A program made the position numbers and the translations under genes. Below are positions 49,690 through 60,483 of a stretch of DNA of 64,000 nt, one piece after another. The stretch is taken from positions 23,973 through 87,972 of the forward strand of contig CAJNOL010000868.1 of assembly GCA_905250125.1 (NCBI GenBank), read 5' to 3'. Position 1 is the first letter of the stretch. Every line of letters begins with the position of its first letter. This DNA comes from Rotaria sordida (taxonomy: Eukaryota; Rotifera; Eurotatoria; Philodinida; Philodinidae). The notes beneath the pieces are model-generated. The model was given only the letters and a program-made list of their open reading frames with translations. It made no database searches and was not told where the DNA came from.

Positions 49690-50176
49690 TTCGAGCACAA
49701 CAATTAGATCTGGAACTTCTTATTATGCTTGAAATAGATACATCTATTGAACATTCTTCTCTTGAAGAAGATCCAGATGTTAGTGATAATTTTTTAAAAA
49801 TAAAATATAAATCAAAATTTTTCTCTATTTTGTTTTTATTTTAGGACGAAGCAGAATTCAATCGTTTGTATGATGAATTATTAAGAAAAAATTTCAATCT
49901 TAAACAAGAATTAAAAACATTACAAGGTTTATATTTCATTATTATATTGTTTTTCAATAATTAAATCTTATTTTCTTAAGAATTTGAACTAATTAATTCG
50001 CCATGGTTATGTAGATCTTGTACAGTAATTAATGAACCATATATTAAAACTTCACGTGATACTTGTGTAGTATGTGAAAGTCCAAGTCCATTTAAATGTG
50101 GTAAAATAATATTTTGTAATTTATTAATAAAATATCTTTTTTTTTTTTTTTAATTTTAGCTATATTAACCGAATGA
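49690..50176 (+). CDS. small NZF/RanBP2-like zinc-finger protein (5' end unresolved)
   Basis: Exons 49690-49778, 49845-49926, 49981-50100 and 50160-50176 join in frame and end AILTE, TGA. The readable product has an acidic stretch, a likely helical segment (DEAEFNRLYDELLRKNFNLK), then a Cys4 finger WLCRSC..N.....CVVC. This has the W-x-C-x2-C-x3-N opening of NZF/RanBP2 fingers, usually ubiquitin- or RNA-binding, but 14 residues between the Cys pairs instead of about 10. The first exon follows acceptor TTTTTATAG. Translation may start at ATG 49725, at ATG 49632 without splicing, or in an upstream exon. Followed 205 bp later by the ARHGAP1-like start on the same strand. Confidence 0.6.
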
Positions 50177-50380
50177 TTGTAATAAAGATATTTGATTTGT
50201 TGATTTCTATGCTTGTTTTTTTTTGTATTGCAATTAAAAAAAAATCAATTTTTAACAATTTTTGTATTTTTGTTTCAATGAATTTTATCTATATAAGTTC
50301 ATATAAAAAAAAATCAGATTAATTTTATTTGCTCAATATGTTTTAAACAGAAAATGAACATTAAATTATTTTAGATTATC

Positions 50381-53300
50381 ATGTCATCATTACATGATGA
50401 TACAAAAAATCTTAATAGTGATAATACAGTGATACAAAATTCATCTTACATGGCTCAAATGGATGATAATAATAAAAATGTGAATAATTCACAAGACAAT
50501 ATAATTCCATCAAATGGCACTGATTTACAAAATGAAACTCCAAGGAATTTGTTACCGGCTGGTAAATTGAGAAATTTAGATTTTGTTAAAATCTGATAGA
50601 AGAAAAAAAAACCTAAAGAATAGATTTATCATTAAAGATTGAGTTATTCCTGTTTCAAAAAGCCATAAAATGTACAATAGCATAATCTATTTCAAATAAA
50701 CAATGAGAATATGTGTTACTTCTTTTTTTTACATCATAAAAATTTCTTCTATCAAAAATTATATTTATGAATTGATTGCATGATTATGCATAGAAAAAAA
50801 AAACTTGATAAGAAATTGAATGAAAAAATATTCTCAGATAACATGTAAGCAGTAGTGTAACCAGAAGAAAATTGTAAGGAAACTCAATCGTTGTTAGAGG
50901 GACTCAAAACCTTCGATGCGATATTTGTAAAATATGCTCTGACCAACTGTGGGCCATTTTTGGAAAAAATATCATGAAGATAAAATGGCTGATCCCTTGA
51001 GTCAAAAGCTTAAAAAAAATAAATGTTCGAAAAAGTTAAGTCAAATGTGACTCTGGTACATACTTTTACTAACTAGAGGCCTCAAGCATATACCACAATT
51101 CATATAATGTTACTTTTTCGAATATTTTTTTTTTTTGAGTTTTTAGCTTAGGGTGAGTCTCAGCGTATTTTACTAATACCCATTTCCATGAAGACTGAGC
51201 TCTGCCTCCAGCTTCTGTCTGGTTATCTTGCTACAAGCAAGATTATCATCTATAGAACTTAACATAGGCAACATCTAATCTATGTAATTTTTGAAGAAAC
51301 AAGATAAAGAAAATAGTTGCTATGAAATTTTAGATTTGTGAGCTTGAATAACCATTAATATTGCATTTAACAAAAAAAAAAAAAAACTTGCTAATGATTT
51401 GAATTCTAACCTATTGTGATTTTTTAATGATTATATTTAAGAACGAATGCTTCCGATTAGATGTTGCGTTTGTTAGTTCTATAAAAATCATGTACTTTTG
51501 ATTTAAAGTATTGTTTGACATGTAGAACTTCTTTTCATAAAGAAGTTATTTTATATTAATAGGATACAATAACATATAGACTTTTAAAATAATTATAAAA
51601 TATAAATTTTCATCATTTGTTTTTTGTCTATATAAATAATTTGCTTCTTTTTAGCTTTTAATGTCATTCGTGCATGTCTACATATCCATTTCTATATGTA
51701 AACAGTTAAATGTAATAAGCTAACTTGATTAGATTTTGCTAATAATATATGTGATTATCAATGATTAGTTTATATCATTGCTCTATTGAAATTAATAGTA
51801 ATGTTAATAATTATTGGATGATTCTTTTGGCAATGTATCAGATTTTATATTGACTTCAGTCGAATGGAATGATATTTTCTTAACTAGTAGAACTTGAAAT
51901 CATGATCTAAAAAATCATCTTGACAGAGTTTTAAAATAATGTCGTGATGATTTTCGATTATCATTGCTGGAAGTATTTCTAGCTAAACTTTGATCTCTAG
52001 AAATTTCTCTATTTCAAATGATAGAAAGATGAAACTTTTTTCTTTAGTGTTTAAACTTTTTCGAGATTTTAAAAGTTCAGTTTATCTGACAAAGAGCAAT
52101 ATTTAATTATTGATTTTAAATATATTAGAATTGTCTTGAAATGTATTACTCAGTTATGAAATTTTGAAAGGCTTAAAACTGAAGCTGATCGTTCAGTAGA
52201 AGGGATATTATCACTTTTTTTTGTGAAATTTCTAAACTGTCAACTGAGAAAGTTAAGGATTCTAGTTAGACAAAAAAACCTTATATTTGAGATTTTTTTG
52301 GTAAAGATTATAACACAAAAGTATTTGTTTCAATAGTCTATGAGTTTGAAAATTCGAACAGAAATCCCATTGAAAATTCGTCGATCTTAAAGATGAAGGG
52401 CCAATTTGGAAATATCAGTTTTTGGATTAATTCTTTTTCAATAGACTATGAGTATAGATTAGGCTTGTCTACTGAATGATTGACTTTGGTTTTAAACCTT
52501 ATTGGATAAACTGAGCTTTCGAAATCTTGAAAAATTTAAACATCAGAGAAAAATATTCGCTCAATAAAGTTTCATCTTTCTGTCATTTGAAATAGAGAAA
52601 TTTCAGAAATCAGGCTTCAACTATGAATATTTCTTGAATTGATAGTCGAAAACCGTAATAACTTTATTTTAAAACTTTTTAGATCATAATACCAAGATCT
52701 ACTACATTTTAGAAAGTTTTATCCTATTCGGTTGAAGTCGATGAAATTGTATATGCTTGCGAAAGAATTACTCTATTGTTATAATACTTTTTTCTTTTAA
52801 TATAGACAAATATCCTTACTGGAAAAGTTCTACAGACAATCGTACGAATATTGACGATGTACCACAACTTGAATATGATGAAAATGATATTGATTTAATT
52901 GCTGATCGAGGTAAATTATTATCTATATTATTAACAGAATTTATAAAATAAATTTCATATATTTCTAAAGAAATTGAGGAAGATGATTATTTAGGTTATG
53001 GTAAGAATAAGAAGTTAGATTAACCAATTAACTATTTAATTGATTGGATGTAGCTCTAAAGCTTTGTTGATCTTTTTCTTTGCTGCACGATTCTTCTCTT
53101 AGATAATGCCAATTTTCGGCAGTATCTTCACATTGACAATCACCAACATGATTTTGTTTTAAATAACAAGAATAATATTGGTGGTGGTAAATAACGCTTT
53201 CTTTTTATTACTTACTAATTCTTTCATTTTATTTTAATAATATAATTTATAAATTTTATATTTAGATATATCTGCATCAGCTACAGGACAAACATCGAAA

Positions 53301-56300
53301 AACCAAGGAATCATGAAAGGCAATATAACATCGGATGGAATAATTGATGATGATTTTGAATCGGAATTAGGAGGACGTGAAACAACAGTTAGTAAAATAA
53401 TAATGATTTTGTAAATCCAAAAAGAAATTTATTTTGTCAAGGAGTTTCATGATACAGAAGATCCTGATTATAATTTACTGAGAAGAATCGCTGATTATGG
53501 AATAATTGAATTGTGTGGTGAAGATAAATTTGGTCGAAAAACAATTGTTTGTTCAGCATGTCGTTTACCACATGAAGATGTAATTAAACATAGTGAATTT
53601 AAAACAGTTGATAAATTTTATGATTGTTTATTGAAGTAAAAATTTTTTTTATTTTTTCAAATTAAACTTTGATACATATAGTTTTCTTTTTTTTTTCTCT
53701 TCAAAAGATATGTCTTAAGAACATTTGATCAATATGTTGATATGGATTATGTCATTGTTTATTTTCATCATGGTTTACGTTCATATAATAGACCATCATA
53801 TGGATGGTTATTAAGTGCTTATTTTAATCTCGATCGAAAGTATGATTTAATTTTGATCTATTTTAATAATAGTTAAAATAATTTTTCTTTCTTGTTTTTT
53901 ATCTCTTCAATTTTAGATATAAGAAAAATTTAAAAGCATTTTATATTGTTCATCCAACAAAATGGATTAAATTTTTATGGCCATTTCTTCGTTCAATAAT
54001 AAGGTAAATAATCTTAACTTTTAATGTGTATGTTTAGGTTTTTTTTTCTTTCATTAAAAAAAAATTCTTTTTATATTTAAGTGCAAAATTTTCAAGTAAA
54101 CTTATTTATATTAATCGTCTTGGTCAATTAATGGAATATGTTCATTTGGATAATATTAAAATACCGCCTCAAGTTAAATCGTATGTTTTTTTTTTCTTTT
54201 GTTTTTATTTAAATAATTATTTAATTTAGTGTTGATCCAATTATTCCAATTGAAATACCACCAGCAGAACTACAATCAACAACAAAATTTCATGTTTCAC
54301 TTCAATTGTAATTTTATATATATAAAAACTAATGTTTTTTAATTATAATTGAATGATTTCTTTGTTTCTCTTTTCTATAGTATTCTTGATCATGAAAATG
54401 GTGAAAAAATACCACTTGTTATTCGACAAACAATTGATTATATTAAAAGTTATGGTAAAGAAAATTTTCTTTTGTTTTTCCTTTTTTGATTTTTTTTTCT
54501 GAAAAAATTGATTTATTTAGGACTTAATGAACCAGGAATATTTCGTCGAACGGTACCTGTTTCATTAATTAAACAAGTACAAGAAAAATATAATCGAGGT
54601 TAGATATAAATGAAAATTTGTGTTTTTTTTTTTTTGTTTTTGATATTGATTTATTAAAGAGAATATTTTATAGGTGAACCAGTTGTATTTCAACAATATA
54701 GTGATGTTCATTTGGCAGCATGTATCTTAAAAACATTTTTACGTGATTTAACTGAACCATTAATGACCTATCGTCTATATCCTGAACTTCTTGGACTTTC
54801 AGGTAGTGAGTATATGATTTTTATATAATGGCTTTTCGTGTGAAAATTATTTGTTGATCAACGCCTATTCGATTTTCTTCTATGCTTATATAAATGCGGT
54901 ACACATATAATTTATATTACACTTTGTCTTTATTTGCTTTTATTAAGGGAACGCGCTTCTGCTTTATTTGTATTATAAATATATATGAAAGTTTTTTTGT
55001 TTTTTGAATTGTAATTGGTTTAATTTTTTTTTTCATTTAGCACTTAAACGACACAATCAAGTTGATGTTATACGAGATTTGCTTGCTGAAAAATTACCAT
55101 CGCAAAATTATGATGTTTTAAAATATCTTATTGAATTTTTATATTTGGTAAGATTTTTAGATAAATTTAGATATTAGCAATTTGAAATTTGAGTAAAATT
55201 TTTTGTCACAAATGAATAGAGCTGAAGTATAAGGGTAAAAATTTAGACTTTCCTACACCGTGATCGATGTTGTTCATATATATGAATTACTTCTTTTTTG
55301 TATTTCTAGAAGATTAAGTAAAAGAATGGTGAAGGAATGTGTTTCATAGATAACTCGTCAAGTTCTATCCAATCATGAGCAAAAAATTTTACTTAAATTT
55401 CGAATTGCCGACACTAAACACTTGAAAAAGAAGGCATAGCTATGAAGAATAAGTTCTCATCATCATTTTCACTTTTTGATATGACAATAAGTACTAACGA
55501 GAGAATCATGCTAAATAAAAAATTGCTTTTGAGATGAGTCTTACTACATTAGATATATCATATTGATAGTTGACAAAATCTTTAAAAAAAAAACTCGTGT
55601 CTATGAGTCTTTCTTCTTGAATTATATAACATTCAAAATCGACTTTCGATTCATTCATTATCAAAATAATCAGATTTCTTGGTATCATTTATCCTCAAAT
55701 ACTAATAGTGAAAATTTTCCTATGTGAAAACAATAAAAATTGTCTTTGAATTTATATCTCATGTTACGAGATACTATTTTTACAATGAACTGATCTTATT
55801 CGGAAATTAAATCTCATGCAAAAAGCGATTAAATACTTGTCAAGATTTTCTCATCATATTTATAATGTTTGATGATAAATATGCAGAGTTTTAAAATCTT
55901 CGAGAATTCAATATTATTGAGATTTTCTCTTACGGAAGGGTCAACCAGATCTTCAGATGGATGCTGCTCCCTCGACTTCCGCGCCAAATAAAACATTGTC
56001 GAGATCTTATACAACGTTTGTTTGCTTAAATTAATTTCTATGAATTTTTTTTTTCGCCATTTAGTTTAAGATTTGAAAATCTTGTTGAAATTTATCTATT
56101 TCTACATTATGTTATGAAATAAATCTAACAAGAAAATTTTAATTCTTGTTTTTGTATTGAATTAAAATCTTTTCCATTTTCTTTTATTTAGATTTCAATT
56201 TATTGTGATACAAATTTAATGACAACAAAAAATTTATCAATTGTTTTTGGACCTAATCTAGTTTGGTCTGATGATGTACAAATGAATACATTAGCTAATA

Positions 56301-56365
56301 TATCACTGATAAATACATTTACAGAAATATTAATTGCACGTTATACGGATCTTTTTCTTAGATGA
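50381..56365 (+). CDS. ARHGAP1: ARHGAP1-like RhoGAP with Sec14/CRAL-TRIO domain
   Basis: Cytosolic GTPase-activating protein for Rho/Cdc42. Fifteen exons: 50381-50561, 52806-52910, 52971-53000, 53103-53186, 53266-53387, 53442-53635, 53708-53839, 53917-54003, 54082-54180, 54230-54307, 54381-54454, 54521-54598, 54674-54802, 55041-55147, 56192-56365; phases agree, 557 residues (human 439). A long acidic Asn/Asp-rich N-terminus of about 190 residues precedes the Sec14 domain ([46 protein letters not shown]). The RhoGAP domain starts about residue 345: [20 protein letters not shown] with the arginine finger (first Arg of FRR), [20 protein letters not shown] and [11 protein letters not shown]. The linker lacks the proline-rich SH3-binding stretch of human ARHGAP1. 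Exons 3-4, in the acidic region, rest on phase and splice sites only. The start follows acceptor TTTTAG by six bases. Confidence 0.9.
50850..51233. mobile_element. hAT-type MITE, 384 bp, in ARHGAP1-like intron 1
   Basis: Left end CAGTAGTGTAACCAG; right end reads inverted as TAGCAAGATAACCAG. Flanks CATGTAAG (50842-50849) and CAAGCAAG (51234-51241) match at 6 of 8, consistent with an old 8-bp duplication. A related end, TAGTGGCGTAACCA, occurs at about 61766 inside the exonuclease gene. No coding content. Confidence 0.65.
51900..52690. mobile_element. large fold-back element in ARHGAP1-like intron 1
   Basis: The left arm (about 51900-52205) and the inverted right arm (about 52462-52688) share ATGATCTAAAAA, AGTTTTAAAATAA, GAAATTTCTCTATTTCAAATGA, AGAAAGATGAAACTTT, and inner blocks TGTTTAAA.TTTTT and TCAGTTTATC. 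Arms of 225-305 bp around a loop of about 250 bp have no coding potential. In pre-mRNA this would fold into a long double-stranded stem. Confidence 0.75.
55148..56191. other. last intron of ARHGAP1-like gene, about 1 kb
   Basis: No exon fits the flanking phase-0 junction. Short minus-strand ORFs (55688-55506, 56014-55829) have no recognisable content. Probably insertion-derived, but I could not define element ends. Confidence 0.4.
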
Positions 56366-58314
56366 ACAAGATATTTTGATATTCTTAATAAACAATTTTC
56401 TTTTTTTTTTTTTTTCTTCGCTATATTTTTTATGTTGTCTTTCAATTAACTAGCATTTCAGCAAATAAAATTATACATTCCATTTTATTTATAATTTGTG
56501 ATATTGTTTTGATGTTTAATATAAGTAGATCATTTTCTTTTAGATTTGATTTGTTTTTTTTTTGAAATGAGAAAAATAGGGAATGAAATTTATTATTCAT
56601 AATACATTTCGGTATTGATGAAAAATGAAGTATAAAAAAAAAAAAGATTTCTATATATGGATTAAAGGTAATGAAGAAAATTTTATTTGATTTAGAAATG
56701 AATCTATTCTTATGTATCAAGAGATTTTTAACTAGAACATCTTTCACCAACTTCACAGAATAATAGCTTACTGACCTGCTTATTTATTTTGCAAGTCAAA
56801 AGTTTAAAGGTTTCGCTTACAAGTGCAGAAAGTTTTTCACACTGTCTGAAAACTTTGATAGTTACTGAAAAACCAAAAATTGACTTATATACTTTTCCAG
56901 TTCCATGTTATCAGAAAATCTGAGTGATACGTTCATCAGCACTTCATGAATGTTAATATAGATATATTCAACTGTGCTTATTACAATATTTTGGTTCAAA
57001 AAAACTAACGAGTTTTGAATGAACTGAGAAAAAGCTTCTAAACGACTGTGGCAAGCGTTGTCAACTTAGAAGTTTATGTATAGTGCATTTTTTTCAAATA
57101 AACTATCAAGTAGTTTCAATCTACCATCGTTCAGTTTTATGAGATGTTTCATTTTTCAGTTAAAGATTTATTCATATTTCTGTTAACTTAATACATATTT
57201 ACATCGTTTCATTTCTCGACTGCGTGTATAATTTCATAATAGAAAGAAGCCGAACAGAACGGTATTAAAGCATATTTTTATTTCTTATTCGCCAGTTTCT
57301 GAACAGCTATGTTCTCATTCATGTTCATGCGAACGCATTTTTCCGCTCACAAAAGGAAATTATTTGTTCTTTAATCGAAAACAAATAGAACAAACAAAGT
57401 TCGGTGCACAAAAGAAGTAACAATTAAACATTGAAAAGCGATAAATTAATCTATTCAATGAATTACATTACTATTTTGCACTTCTTAGGATAGGATAAGC
57501 TTCTATTCTGCAAGGAGATAGGAAGTCAGCAAAAAATACTTAGTAATGAAATTTTTGTAATTGAATTTTAATTTATTTATGTAAATTCATTAAATTTTTT
57601 TTTTGTTTTTTTTTTAAGTAAAACAATCAGTGAAGAATGTATTAATGTTTACTTCATTATTATATGAACATTGTTTCTTGATTTGGTATAGCTCAAATGG
57701 TTTATTATCTAGACATTGCTAAAATTAACATGAATATTAAATCATTGAATCACATGAGTTAAACAAACAGCCAATAGCAATGGTACTTGAACAACAATGC
57801 TGATATAAATATTATATTGAAGTTATTTCAGATTAACTAAATTATCAATTAATTGATAATATTATATTTATAGTTAAATTTTTTCATGTAAAAAATATCC
57901 ATATCATTTTTGACAGAAAAAGTCATAATTATAGTGCTTTATATGATTGTAGACCTATTCAAATGACTTGATTTAAATAACACGTGAATATTATGAATCT
58001 CAGTATTGATTTTGATGTAAAATGAAAAGACTGATAATGAAAATCAAGTAAACACCTAGCTAAAAGTGAAAGTAAAGACAAAACTATTTCATCTATCTCA
58101 TTCTGAAGTCATAAGTTATTCTTTTGTAAAATTAACTTTACTGATAAAATTTATATCGAATTATTAAAAAATTCAATCGATTGAAGTCTTTGTTTGATGT
58201 AATATGATTTTAATAGATTTACAATCATAGAAAGCACTAATAAAATATATTTCTGATTTTTCTATCAAAAATAATATGTATATTTTTAAAATAAAATAAA
58301 AAAAGAGATAGCTA

Positions 58315-59266
58315 ACATGCGGTGCAAAAGTCTTTGCACATATGTCAAGCTCTCTCAGACCGTCTTGCCGACTTCTAAACCAATCAAACGTTTTTTTGTT
58401 GGAAAGAGCAAAGTCTGAGCTACAAATTTTGTACCAGACATATTTTCCCAAAACGAATCTAAGAAGGAGGAAAAGTAAAAAACCGAATACCTCTAAAAAA
58501 GTTCTTGCAACGTTTTTACAACTTGAAAAGTTTGTATTTCTCAATTATTCCGAGCTCCATGTATCAAACTTGAACAAAAAATACATCAAAATGTAGCGCA
58601 TCAAAAACTCTATCGATATCAATATTGATAAAAGTTTTAGATCCGTTCTTGGCTCTTTAATCAAAATCGTTTTAAACATGAAATTTTTTGTAAAATCGAA
58701 CCTTTTACAAAAACTATCACTTTGCAAGATAATCAGTCATTATCTTCGGAAATCATGCATGAACTCAATTCTTTTTGCGTTATTTGTTCGAAATATGTCC
58801 GATCGTAGAAATATTGCAGAAAAAAATAATTCAAAAAATATTTTTTATCGTTGCGAAACGGCCAGGTAGTAAGAACGACCAACTTATTTAGTCTCTTTCA
58901 GAGAAAGATATATTTTGGTACAAAAACCAATAGTAAATTTAACTTCCAATATACCATTGGAAAGAGCACTCTTTATGCTACAAAAATCATCATTTAACGT
59001 GTTTTCTCATTTCTCTTCTGATGAAAAAAAACTAATAGAAAATAGAAAATGATGTTACTCGATAGTGAAGTTGCAAGGACTTTTTTTAGAGGTGTTTGGT
59101 TTTTGACTTTTTCTCCTTCTCAGATTCGTTGTGAAAAAATATCTTTCGTACAAAATTTATAGCTTAGACTTTGCTCTTTCCAATGAAAAAACTTTGATTG
59201 GTTTAGAAGTCAGCAAGACGGTCTAAGACAGTTTCACATTTGTGCAAAGACTTTTGCACCGCATGT
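58315..59266. mobile_element. 952-bp TA-flanked element with about 195-bp terminal inverted repeats
   Basis: The ends ACATGCGGTGCAAAAGTCTT (58315) and AAGACTTTTGCACCGCATGT (ending 59266) are perfect inverted repeats. The inversion continues for about 195 bp at roughly 85% identity by eye, to 58511 and 59070. TA lies directly outside both ends (58313-58314, 59267-59268), the target duplication of Tc1/mariner-type insertion. The interior has no transposase. An internal segment near 58950 repeats GGAAAGAGCA...GCTACAAA from the arm, so the element has a partly duplicated structure. Non-autonomous. Confidence 0.85.
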
Positions 59267-59339
59267 TATTAATATATTATCATCAATACTCAATCTGAAA
59301 TAACAGATGCACTGGAAATTTTTTCGACAAAATGTTTGT

Positions 59340-59880
59340 TTATTTTAGATGAATGAAAAAAATGTTGTGTTCTTTCCAAATATAAGTTCAGAAATTCTGC
59401 ATACATTGTTGTATGAGAGAAGTGATCGAATTATTGAAAGGACTAAAAAAAAGTAGTTTGTACCAGGAATGTGCAGTTTTAGTTTACTGACTATCGGCAT
59501 CACCGACACATCAGTGTTTACTGAAACATTAGAACACACCGTTACAAAATGGAATTATTTTGATAGAGTTGGTATTTCAATGTTATAGTAGATGAGGATA
59601 TCAGTGATATTAACAGTGCATATCCTTTGCTTGGAAGAAACGGTTGATTCGACAGATTTGGATAATATTTTACTTATTTTTGATCTCCTTGATAGTATTC
59701 TAGTTGCGATTCAAATAATAGCTTAGGATCAGAATGTTTGTGTTCTTTCCGAAGATGAACTTAGAAATGTATACAATAGTAGTGAGAAAATTTTTCAACG
59801 TCTTGAAAAATTCACTGAACAGCAAAGAAACAGACATTGGTTGTTATCTGCACAAGTCGTTTTGAATAAGTGCTAAGAAT
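59340..59880 (+). pseudogene. degenerate coding-like stretch, unidentified
   Basis: Two segments read protein-like but are broken by stops: one near 59350-59450 (VVFFPNISSEILHTLLYERS) and one near 59630-59875 (DLDNILLIFDLLDSILVAIQ, then a stop, then VCVLSEDELRNVYNSSEKIF and onward). The DNA around GTGTTCTTTCC...GAAAT is repeated in the two parts. I do not recognise the family. It may be a decayed gene fragment or chance. Confidence 0.25.
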
Positions 59881-60483
59881 GACTACAAGTAGTTATTTTT
59901 TATAGCGTATAATTCTCTACTAAATGTGATATCGAAATAAAATTATGAACATTTTCTTAAAATCTATTTCAATAGAAGAAGAATTTTCGTTAAAAACTCG
60001 ATTTTTCAAAAAGGACGATAAAAGTTTTGATATTTTTTATCGAAATATGAAATAGGATATTTTATAGAACACAATGTGCTCTACATTCTAATATAAACCA
60101 AAGTTTCAGTTCTCAATGGAAAATTTTTAAAAATGAATATAAAATTTTTGAACTTATTTTTGGAAAGAGCACGAAATTTCAGTGCTTACTTATTACTTTT
60201 CATTTGTCTAGAATGCTTTCAAGTGGATCACAAAAGAAGAAAAATTTTGTCAGAAAAACTTTCGGCATACTTGTTATATGTGTTTTATTTTCCTATCTGT
60301 TGTTTTGTAAATAGTATTGTAATTTTAATTAAATATTTTCTTTAATAAAGTATTTAACTATTCAAAAACAAAAAAAAGCTAATTTTTTCATAGAAAATTT
60401 TTTGTTTAGAAAAATAAGAAAAATCAAAAAAGAAAAAGAAACTATGAAAATAAATATTTGATGGTAATGGTGATATATGAGCG

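Larger units (their letters stand above)
50562..52805. other. 2.2 kb first intron of ARHGAP1-like gene
   Basis: Filled largely by two elements, a hAT-type MITE (50850-51233) and a large fold-back element (about 51900-52690). The rest is AT-rich and featureless. Confidence 0.6.
56366..60483. other. 4.1 kb intergenic region
   Basis: Between the ARHGAP1-like and exonuclease genes. Contains the 952-bp TA-flanked element at 58315-59266 and degenerate coding-like sequence at about 59340-59880. The first 1.9 kb is AT-rich with T-tracts (56400-56417, 57596-57617) and nothing else I can name. Confidence 0.55.

Noticed and set aside
58342-58596. 84-codon and 123-codon ORFs on opposite strands
   Set aside because: Both sit mostly in the inverted arm of the 952-bp element; open by chance and mirrored in the other arm.
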